The position numbers and the translations under genes were made by a program. Under the pieces are notes generated by a model. It was not told where the DNA came from. It did no database searches and was given only the letters and a program-made list of their open reading frames with translations. Shown piece after piece: positions 29,286-38,019 of a DNA stretch of 39,839 nucleotides; the first letter of the stretch is position 1; each line of letters opens with the position of its first letter. The DNA lies in assembly GCA_002049455.2 (NCBI GenBank), contig KV919250.1, forward strand, positions 1 to 39,839, written 5' to 3'. Source of the stretch: Porphyra umbilicalis. Its lineage: Eukaryota > Rhodophyta > Bangiophyceae > Bangiales > Bangiaceae.

Positions 29286-30412
29286 TCACAGTTGCTCCTT
29301 CACTACGGGCACGGGCACGGCCGCGGCGGCCCACACCAGGTGGCACACCTCTGGCCCGTCAATGTTACAGTGGGAGCCCACCGTGTATCTCTCCAGCAGA
29401 GACGCGCCCTCAGCCGGCGCGATGTACTTGTTGCCATTCTCGTTGGTGATGCTGCCCGCCGGCAGCTCGTACGTCTCGGTCGCGGGCTTCATGTCGACCG
29501 CCCGCGGCTCGGCGGGCGGCGACAGCTCCGCTCCAACCGTGCCCATCGCCCTGCCATTCCAAATGGAGTAGTTGTGCAGCGCCATGTCCGTCTTGCTCGT
29601 CGTCACAACAATGGCGCCCGCGACGAGGCCGCGACGCACGGGCGCGGCGGCGGTGGCCAAGTCCGCCCCCGTCAGCCGATGGTTCTTGTGGCCGACGGTC
29701 ATGGCGTGCGCGTGGACGGCCGGTTCGATGAGGCAGAGGGAGTGCATGCGGCGCGGCAGGATGCACACCCCCTTCGCCGGGCCACACACCGCCCCGGACA
29801 GCACATGGCAGCCGAGGCTGTAGCCGACGCCGTGGAAGCGGATGGAGGCGCCGTGGGGCCCCGCCGGTCGGCGGCGGTCATTAAAGCCGGCCTGCATCGC
29901 GTGGAGGCCCATCGAGCCAATGTGGATGGCACGCTCCTCGTACTTGCCAAAGGCCATCCGCTCCGCGTTGCGCGTCGCTTCGACGAGGCCGCGGTAGAAG
30001 CCTTGGACCATGCGGCCGACGCCGAAAAAGGGGCCCCGCTTCTGCGGCGCCGCCGCCTCCTCCTTGTGTGCGTTGTGGCACGAGTCGATGGCCGCCGCCG
30101 TCGCCGCCGCCGTCTTCTCGTCCGTAAAAGTGGTTTTGCGGTGCGGCACGGCCGACGGTGGTTTGACTTCCAGCTTCTCGCCCTGCTGCTGCTTGCTCAG
30201 CATCGCCACAAAGATGCTTTCGCCCATGCGCAGGAGGTCCTCTTCGGGGAGGCCATTGAGGTCCATCGGCGCGTCGATGCCGTCCGACAGGTCAATGAGG
30301 TGATATCCGCCTTGACGGTCGGCGTGTAGGCGACGGCATTGACCATCCGGTCAATGGCGTCGAGCACCTCTGGCGGCGAGTCGGGCCAGTGGAGCGTCGC
30401 GAGCACCTGCTG
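29286..30412 (-). pseudogene. alpha/beta-hydrolase gene, 3' part
   Basis: C-terminal portion of a lipase-like alpha/beta hydrolase. From 30412 the frame reads QQVLATLHWPDSPPEVLDAI... to TVKAD. Around 30300-30313 it must shift by one base to continue as YHLIDLSDGIDAP and MDLNGLPEEDLLRMGES. The rest is clean to the stop at 29286. The nucleophile elbow is GYSLG in RFHGVGYSLGCHVLSGAV. A late His occurs in VCHLVWAAA near the C-terminus, as expected for the catalytic His. Substrate unknown. An exon break 5' of this segment is caused by the inserted element at 30413-31793; the 3-bp duplication CAG (coding strand) is one Gln codon and the frame is kept across it. The one-base shift could be a sequencing error, but with a second shift and the insertion I read it as a pseudogene. 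Confidence 0.7.
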
Positions 30413-31793
30413 CCCTATGGGAACAGAACCAGGATAAACCCGGGATATTGCCAGGATGTGGCAGGATCTGAGGACTTCGCCATGAGAAGGGAGGCCTCTC
30501 CCACTGAGGCTTGTGCTTACAGATACACTATGCTTGCCAGAAGGGCTCCACGCCACCTTCCGGAATTGCATGACAGCAACGAAGAGTTTCCGACCACTTG
30601 ATTGGTCAGATGAACCGACTCGGGTGCTCCTGACCAGCAGCCCAAGGCCTTGGCATGTCGGGGTCTTCGTCGCAACGGCTCGTCGACCACCCGCCATCGT
30701 CGTCGCCGTGCTGTCGTCGTATGTGCACGGTACTGCTTGACTCGCCTATCCGCTCTGTGTTCTTTAGCAGGTATGGCCTCATGTCTCTTGTTTCGAAGGT
30801 GACAACGAGGGTTTGCAGTGGTCCGCCCCGGTGTCCTGCTTCTCGGGTTGGCCTGGAGGTGCGTGACATATCTCTCCCCCCTCCCATGCCCGTCGATTCT
30901 CTGCTCCCTCTCTTCCTGTGTGCTTTCCCTTTGTTATCACTCATCCTGTGTGCTTTCTCTGTGTTATCTCTCTTCCTGTTTGCTTTCTTTTTGTTTTGCT
31001 AGCGAGCCACCAACCTTCTCACACGTTTGGCCGCGCGTGGAGCTGAGTCCCTGTTTGCGGAAGCGGGGAGGGGGGTTGTGTTATTGGGGCTTTTTGCACG
31101 ATGGAGATGGATGGAATTCGTCTGTGTTCTTGCGTTGCAATAGTGGCGCTCGGATCGTGGTGTGATGCCCATTCTTCCGGCGAGCTGTATGTTCTCTCGT
31201 GACCTTCGTGACTGCGTTGCTCTGCTCCTGTCTGCCGCGTTGCTCAGCTCGTCTCTGCTCCTCTGCTTGCTTATCTGGCTGCCTTATGTCGTGCGCCTCC
31301 TTTTGCTTGTATTGTGCAAGTTGGAGGGGTGAGGAGTGAGAGAGGGGGTGTGTTGGCCGCGGTTTGTGGGAGGCGAGTGGACGGTGTCATGTCGTGTGCG
31401 GCTCTTTTGCGGGGCCATACGTTGGCGCTGAGTGGTGCTGGGTGAGTGCCTTAACCTCCTGGACTTGGGCGACGTCATCGCGCATGGGTTCGCCGAGATG
31501 GCGGTCGTCATGGCGGCCGTCTTTTTCCCACTTCTTTTTTCCCGTTGGGAAGAAGACGGCCACGAGCGTCTGTAGTGTCAAATCAGTATTACTACAATTC
31601 ACATGCTGGCATGAAATTGCTGTAATGTAGCCGGCCGCGCTCAGGCACCCGGCTGCTGTCGTCGGCCCGTGAGGGCGATTGTGAGCCAATCAAAGTCCAG
31701 CCGATCCCGGTTTTATCCTGGTCTTGCCCCTGCCCAAGGCCGATGAGCCTGCGATGGCGATCCCGGTTTTATCCCGGTTCTGTTCCCATAGGG
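30413..31793. mobile_element. 1,381-bp inverted-repeat element, 3-bp TSD
   Basis: The termini CCCTATGGGAACAGAACC (30413 onward) and its complement (ending 31793) form 34-bp inverted repeats with two mismatches. They are flanked by the direct trinucleotide CTG (30410-30412 and 31794-31796). The motif GATCCCGGTTTTATCC(C/T)GG also recurs near the right end (31703 and 31759). There is no transposase; frames inside are short, so it is non-autonomous. A 3-bp CWG target duplication is typical of PIF/Harbinger elements, but the termini do not match a consensus I know, so the superfamily is tentative. It interrupts an exon of the alpha/beta-hydrolase gene. Confidence 0.88.
30911..31000. repeat. 30-bp tandem triplication
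   Basis: Three consecutive 30-base units (TCTTCCTGTGTGCTTTCCCT... type) at 30911, 30941 and 30971, pyrimidine-rich and 80-90% alike, inside the 1,381-bp element. Confidence 0.85.
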
Positions 31794-31944
31794 CTGAACG
31801 AGCGTCAAGTCGCGGAGCAGCTTTTCCGCCGCGTAGGGCTTGCCGTCATTGACCCACGACGGCCAGTGGATGCCGACGATGAGCACCCGCGTGTGGCCGT
31901 GCGTGGAGAGGAAGCGCGCCTCCTGGGGCAGCTGGTCGACCATC
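31794..31944 (-). pseudogene. alpha/beta-hydrolase gene, middle exon
   Basis: Exon reading MVDQLPQEARFLSTHGHTR, then VLIVGIHWPSWVNDGKPYAAEKLLRDLTLVQ. It follows an acceptor (CACCCACAG|GATGG at 31945) and runs in frame into the inserted element at 31793. VLIVGIHWPSW is a core beta strand of the hydrolase fold. The final CAG codon is the target duplication; the same codon at 30412 restarts the coding sequence beyond the element. Confidence 0.7.
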
Positions 31945-32159
31945 CTGTGGGTGTGTCTATTGCAAGAGTGACGGCGGGCGGGTTTCGCACGAGTCGGAAG
32001 GTTGTCAGTGCCTATCCGTAGGAGCAGTCACCAGCGGTGGGGCGCATGAGCGACCCGCAGGTGTTTGGTGCCCACAAGCAGAAACCGTCTGGGCCGTCGA
32101 CATGAGGAGGACAAAAAACCGGGACCGGGTGCAGACTGACAAGTACCACACAGAAATAC

Positions 32160-32411
32160 CCGTCCCGCACGTACCCGTTCATCCAGTTGGCGTACGACTG
32201 CACGGCGCCTTGCTTGTCCGTCTTGTACCCATGGGTCACCAAAAAGACGTCGGTCACAGGGTCGGAGGCGTCGTCGTCCGCAATTTTCCTCAATGAGCGT
32301 GCTCAACTGCACGCTGTAGTCCTGGCCCGGGGACTCGACCATCTCCTCCCCAGCGTCGCTCATGTTAATCATAAAGTAGTGGCCACCGCCACCGAGCTTC
32401 ATAACCGGCAT
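32160..32411 (-). pseudogene. alpha/beta-hydrolase gene, first exon
   Basis: Begins at ATG 32411 (GGCACCATGCCG), reading MKLGGGGHYFMINMSDAGEE to QLSTLIE. It must then shift by one base at about 32281-32290 (GAGGAAAATTGC on the coding strand) to read KIADDDASDPVTDVFLVTHGYKTD. VFLVTHGYKTD is the strand plus HG motif that forms the oxyanion-hole region in this fold. The donor GACGG|GTATTT at 32159 and the acceptor at 31945 give a 215-base intron whose junction makes a Gly codon. The frameshift lies in an A4 run, so a sequencing error is possible. The sequence upstream of 32411 (GCC/GGC repeats) looks like a leader. Confidence 0.65.
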
Positions 32412-33740
32412 GGTGCCGACGGGGGTGGGGGGACGACCACCGACGAGCAGATTCGGGGCGGCGGTGGCGGCGGCGGTGGCGGCGGCGGTGGCGGCGGCGG
32501 CGGCGGCGGCGGCGGTGGCGTCGGCAGCGAGCGAGTGGCGGTCCTTCCGTTCCGTCGGCAGGTCGAACGGTGGCGGTGGTGGCGGGCGACCGTGCGATGA
32601 GGCGCTCACAGGACGAGCCACCACGGCGGATCGCCCCGCCTTGCATACAGCCGCTTGCGCCGACAGATGGGGCGGCTCGGCGCGGGCCGCACCCCGCCCG
32701 CCGCACCCCACTTGACCTTGTTGATTTTGTTGGGCGTTGCCTTGAAGCGCTCTCGAGGGGCGGCCAGGGAGGTGCTCGGCCCGCATGAGCGCCCCGCCTC
32801 GCGACCTACAACCGTACACGCAAACTCCACCGGAACAGAACCGCCCTCGGGGAGGTCTTGTCCGGGCACAGCCGCCCAAACGGAATCGCGTTGCGCTCCG
32901 GCGCCGGCGCGCACCGGCAAACGGCCCGTCCACTCTGGCGGCGGGGCCCGGTCCGTTGCGCCGGCCGCGCGGCGGCGCGGTCCGTCCCCCACCCCCCCAC
33001 CGCCGCGCCCCCCCGACGCGCGCCCGCCCGACCGGCACGGGGGCGACGTGTGGCACGCACGTGGGGCACGCGCGGGGCGGGCGTGCCGTCCCTCCCCCCC
33101 CCTCCCCACCCTTCCCCCCCCCCACCCCCCGCGGCGGTGGCCGCGTCGGCGCCCAGTGCCGCCATCGGCGCCCGCCGGTCGCGCCGCCCGGTGCCGCCCG
33201 CGTCGGCGGCCGCCCGCGCCGCGGCTGCTGCGGCAGCGGCGGCCGGGCGCGGCGGGGGACCCTCCCGTCCGCGCGCGCCCCCCCGCCCCTCCGCGCCGCG
33301 GGACGCGGCGCCCGCGACGGTGGCGGCGGCAGCGGCGGGCGTCGGGGGGGTGGGGGGTGGCGACGTGGCGACGCCGTGCGGCGGCGCGTCACCCGCGTCA
33401 TGCGGCGGCGGCGGCGGCGGCGGGTGGGGTGGGGGGGTGGAGGAAGGGGGCGGGGGACGGGGGGTGGGGGTGGAGGGAGGCAGCGGGCGGAAGCGTGTCG
33501 GGTGTCACGGCGCGCTCGTCGTGTCGGCGGGGCGGGCGAGGTGGGGGCCGTCACCGGCGACCGGTGGTGGGGCCCGTCGCGGCGGCGACGGCGTGCGGGG
33601 TGGCGACGGGGTGCGCGGGCGGCACTGTCGGCCGCCACCCGGGTGGGCCGAGCACGACTCGGGCGCCGCCGGTGCTGTCGCTCGCTGGGTTTCTTCCCGC
33701 TTCCTCCCCCTCCCCCCCCCCTTCGCGGCCGCCCACCTGT
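32412..33740. other. GC-rich low complexity, no supported gene
   Basis: A GGC repeat tract at 32456-32520, then C/G-rich sequence with many open but motif-free frames on both strands (up to 495 codons). No domain found. Confidence 0.45.
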
Positions 33741-34142
33741 ATGATGACGGCAGCGGACGGGGCGCCCGGTGTCGTTGTCGGAAACCGTGCACCCGGCATC
33801 GGTTGGGGCGTCAGCACGGCTGTCAAGGATACTGCGACGACGACCGCGGCTCGCGCGCGGCGCCGTGCGGGCTGGGGCAAGATCCTGTTGGGCATTGGCG
33901 GGGTCACCGCACCGGTCGCTGCTGCGTTTGTTACCGTGCGGTGTGTGCGCAACAGCAATGGCGGAGCCGCCGGCTCGTCTGCCTGTGGCTCGGATGCAGC
34001 ACCACCTCTGCCACCCCCGAACGAGCCGCCCCAGCCGACGTGGACACCCGCCACGCCAGCGGCGGGGTCGGCGGGACAAGGCTGGGCGGCGTCACCGCCG
34101 CCGCCGCCGCCAAGGCCGACGTGGTGGGCGCCCTCTGCGTGA
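33741..34142 (+). CDS. possible small membrane protein
   Basis: A 133-codon frame starting MMTAADGAPGVVVGNRAPG. A basic stretch (ARARRRAGWGK) is followed by a hydrophobic segment, ILLGIGGVTAPVAAAFVTV, then RCVR and a Pro-rich tail. The arrangement would suit a single-pass membrane protein. There is no family match and the composition alone could produce it. The stop lies 27 bases before the MITE at 34169, so the 3' end may be altered. Confidence 0.25.
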   Translation: MMTAADGAPGVVVGNRAPGIGWGVSTAVKDTATTTAARARRRAGWGKILLGIGGVTAPVAAAFVTVRCVRNSNGGAAGSSACGSDAAPPLPPPNEPPQPTWTPATPAAGSAGQGWAASPPPPPPRPTWWAPSA

Positions 34143-34168
34143 GCTTTGTCCATCTAAAGTCGTTCTCA

Positions 34169-34304
34169 TACAGCCGTTCTCCCAAAAATCCCGCACTCCA
34201 ACTGTTGCAAAAGAGTTCCAAATCGGCCTCTGCGGGGTCGTAGAGGCCGATTTGGAACTCTTTTGCAACTGTTGGAGTGCGGGATTTTTGGGAGAACGGC
34301 TGTA
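34169..34304. mobile_element. foldback MITE, 63-bp arms
   Basis: Two 63-base arms (34169-34231 and 34242-34304) are complementary with a single mismatch around a 10-base loop. The outer TA on each side is likely a TA target duplication. That leaves a 132-bp element with CAGCCGTTCTCCC termini, the pattern of Tc1/mariner-type MITEs. It is non-coding. Near-perfect arms imply recent origin or activity. Confidence 0.85.
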
Positions 34305-34841
34305 CAATTAGACGCCTCATGTATCGGGCGAGACGTCGGTGTGCGTGCTCCGACCAGCATCAAACTGTGACAACGGCTTCAATGTAGGTTCTCGGGCCTT
34401 CTGAAGGCGCGCTCTGAGCGAGAAGCGTGGTAGGTCCGGCATATTGGCGTGTACTGTAGGCTCTGTTGTATCCATCATCAATGACACAGCATGTCACATC
34501 CACCGTTTCTCAGTGATCTGGGATTCGTTTGTGAGCTGGAACAGCTTGTGATCCACACATAGAGGGCCACTTTTCATCAAGAAAAGACCTGCGCTTCTTT
34601 CATTATCCCCGAGAGGGGGCACCTGTTTGGTGCGCTTCCCATGAGCCAAAGTGCGTCATCTTTGACAAAAAAAAAATGGTAGAGAGTACCTCTACCCAGC
34701 TGGAGAAACCCGCATGTCAGAAACCGTCGTTGCACCCGAGTTATGGCATGTTCCCCGAAGAACCGTTGTGTGCCGGACTAAAGACCAGTAGTCACCTCTG
34801 GAAGAGGTGAGGAACGAAGCTCCCTATTCATACCCCACGAG
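34305..34841. other. lower-GC intergenic stretch
   Basis: A non-coding region of clearly lower GC than its surroundings, with an A9 run near 34669 and no long frames. It may hold the 5' leader and promoter of the retrotransposon-like unit that follows, or be older genomic sequence. No inverted repeats or RNA genes recognised. Confidence 0.45.
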
Positions 34842-37800
34842 ATGAACCTGGTGAACAGTCTACGATTACCCGCTCGAGGCGGCTCGGAGACGAGTGGCTG
34901 TGCCGGGCGAGACGGTGACGTGGCGGAGGGGTGCGTTGGGGGTCCGGGCACCCCCCCCCGCGGCGGCGCGGCGGCGATGGACGCGGCGGCGGCCGGGGGG
35001 GCCGCCGCCGTCGCCGCGACGACGCGCGCGATCGCGGCGTTGCTCGACGCCGTCGCCGTGAACGCGACGGCGGCGTCGAAGCGAACGCTGCTACTGCTGA
35101 CAGTTGCGCATCTGACAGAGGATCGATTGGCTGGGGATGGTCCAATTTACGATTCTCGCTTTTCATTGGCTGGTGCGGCGCCGCTAATCGCTATTAGCGG
35201 CTTAGCCGGCGCCGCTATCCCCCCCACCTTCGCGTGCTCCCCCACCCCCGCCGCTGACCGCCCCGCCCCACCCGCCCCTTCGCCCCCGGCTCCCCCCGCT
35301 CCTGCTGCTGCTGCCCCCCACCCCCCCGTCGACGGGGAACCCTTCCCGCTGCCGCCCGGCCGCCGCGGCCGCAAGGCCCGTCGAGCGGCGCGCCGGCGTG
35401 CCGCCGCCGAGACGGTGGCTGCTCACCTGCTCGCCGCTGCTCCCACCGGCGCCGGCGCCGACGCCGGCCTCTCCCCCCCTCGCGGTTTTTGCGCTCCCCC
35501 CCCCGCGCTGGCGGCTGCGGCTGCTGCCGCCGCCGCCCCCGCCGCCGTCGACCAAGTCGCCGGGCCCCCCGCCGGCGCCGCCAACGTCGGTGCCCGCGGG
35601 TCCCCCCCCCCCCCGCTACCGGCCGCCCCGGCGGCGGCTGCCCAGGACGCCGTCGCCGCGCCTGCGACGGTTCCGCGCGCTGCCCCCCGCCCGCGCCCCG
35701 CGACATGGGCCGACGCGGTGGTCGGCGGGCGCGGGGCTGCCCCTGCGGCCGTGACCGGCGGCCGGCGGCCGCCGCCGCGCGGCGGCCAGCCCAAGGACGC
35801 TGTGGCGGTGGCCGCCGCTGCCCCGGCGGCGACAAACAAGGTCAAGGACGGCGACGCTGCCGCGGCGGCGGCTGCTCGGCTCGCCCGCGCGACCGCCGCG
35901 GGCGCCGCGCTGCGCCGCCTCGCCGCCGGGTCGCCCCCGCCGGTGACGCTGCGGACGGTCTACGTCCGCGGCGTCGCCCGCGAGTCGCGCACCTGGCGGC
36001 TGCGTGAGCTGCTGTCGGGCGCCACGGGGCTGCCCAAGCGGGCGGTCGTCGACGTGGACCGCGCCGGCGACCTCGCAGAGGTGCGCCTGCTGGCGCAGCA
36101 CGCCGATGCGTTCGAGGCGGCGGTGGCGCTGTCGCCCGCCGCCGCCACGCTGACGCTCGTGCGCGGCGTTGACCCTCTCTCGCCGTCGCTGTTGGGGGCC
36201 CCGCGACGACGCGGGCTGTCGGCGGAGGCGGCGCGCGAGGTGGCGCGCGCCTTTTTCGTGGCGCGCCGCCGCGCCAAGCTCGCGTCGCTGGACGAGCGGG
36301 TGGGCATGCCGCCCGCCCACCGGGACGCCCTCCGCCCGCTGCTGCACCGGGAGCTCGCCCCGTACGTGCAGCAGCTGGGTGCTGGTGGTGGCGCCATGAG
36401 CGGCCGTGCGGTGCCCCCAGCGGCGGCGGCCGCTGGGGCCGACACTCCGCGTCGCGGCGCGGCCCGGTGCGGGGCAGACGGCGCCCGCCTGGTTCCGCCC
36501 CAGGGGGGGGCGGCCGCGGAGGCGGTCGACGCCGACCGGCCGGGAGACGAAAATTCCCAGCCGGCGGCTTCGACCCCCGCGTCGGTTTCTGCCGTACAGT
36601 CGGAAATTTCGGTATTGCCGCCCACCCCCCCACGTTTTCGGCCGCCGCCGAAGATGACGCGGCGGCCGAGGAAAATTCTCACGCCGACGGGGACGCAGTC
36701 GATCCCGCATCCGGGATCGGGATGCGGGTGGTCGCCACGACGGCGACCGACCCCCCCCCGGATCGGATCGCGCCTCGCCCCGGCGGGCAGAAAAATTTGC
36801 TGTGTCCGCCTCGCCCGGCGGCCGCAGCACGCCCCCCACCAGCCCCCGCATTGCGGCGGACCCCCCGACGCCCCTGGCGCGCGGGGACCGCAGTTCGCTC
36901 GCGGCCGCCCGCCTTATGGCTGCGGCGGGCGGGGTGGTGGATGCGGACGTGTCGGCGGGCACTGCTGCCTCGCTGCCCCCGTTGGCCGACGCGGTCGCCG
37001 CGGCTGTCCGGCGCGTGCCGGGCGGCGCCGTGGGCGCTTTGACGCTGGCAGCGGCGCTGTTCCGCGTCGCCGACGGCGCCGTGGCGGAGGCCGCTGAAGC
37101 GGCCGCCCCACCGCGTCGCCTCGATCCGGCCGCCGCGGAGGCGCGCGCTGATGCGGCGGAGGCGCGCGGCGTGCGCGTCGCCGCGTCGGCCGCCGCCACG
37201 GCGAACACGGACTTGGCGGTGTCGTCGCCGGCTCTGCCCAGCCCCCCGACGTCGCCGTCGCCCAAGGGGCGACTCAAAGCCGAGTCGGACGTCGCCCTGC
37301 GGACCGCGCGTGGGTTGCGGCGGGCGACCGCGCGCCTCGTGGCCGCCCACGACGCGCCGGTTGCCGTCGCGCGCCGCCTGCGGGCCGCCGCCCTCGCGGG
37401 CATCGCCCGTCGTGCGCGGGGCGTCGCCGCGCGCGCTGTCGCCGCTGCTGCCGGCGCCGACGCCGCTGCCGCCGCGTTGGTGCGCCTCCCCCTCGACGTG
37501 GGGAGCGACGCCTGTGGCTTGGGGGGGTGGGCGGCTCTGAGCGCGCCTGGCGCTGGTGCGCGCGCTCCCCCACCGACGCCCGCCGCTAAGCGGCGCGTGC
37601 GGGCGCCGCCCGACTCCGCGTCGGGGCATCGCCTCGCCTGTGCGGGCGGCGCGCCGCCTGTCGGCATTGCCGGACGGACGCGCGGTGCCTGGCTGCGCGC
37701 TGCCGCTGTGGCGCCGCCGCACGTGGCCGGCGTTGCTGCTGGGCGGGTCATCGCTGCGTCGCCGGCGGCGGCGCACGCTGCTGCCAGCGTGCCGCGTACC

Positions 37801-38019
37801 CTGCGCGTGTCCACCGAGTCGGATGTGGGGCAGGGGGTTCCCGCGGCGCCCCAACCTGACGGTTGGCGTGCCGCGAGCGCCCTCTGCTCCACGTCCAACG
37901 CGCACGCGCGTGCGTCTGTGGCCGTGTCGCCACCAGACGAGCACGGGGCTCGCGCCGCCGCGCCGGCGGTCGCGCCGCCTGCTGCCTCCCCCCCCGTTAG
38001 CGACGCCGCCGCCAAATGA
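34842..38019 (+). CDS. putative LINE ORF1 protein, with frame breaks
   Basis: A long Ala/Pro/Arg-rich polypeptide of about 1,050 residues if frame changes are accepted. Starts at 34842 (MNLVNSLRLPAR) or 34977 (MDAAAAGG) are in the same frame. Residues ~371-440 (TVYVRGVARESRTWRLREL, then KRAVVDVDRAGDLAEVRLL) have a beta-alpha-beta pattern like the RRM-type domains of LINE ORF1 proteins. A second region (36900-37550) is Ala/Arg-helical. The coding frame moves at a C7 run near 36625 and again at a C9 run near 36755, so no single frame spans it. These may be assembly errors or decay. The last codons (DAAAK-TGA) overlap the next start as ATGA. Role by analogy: nucleic-acid-binding partner of retrotransposition. 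No zinc knuckle is seen. Confidence 0.45.

Noticed and set aside
28924..29346. 140-codon minus frame
   Set aside because: Overlaps the hydrolase stop region and has no motif.
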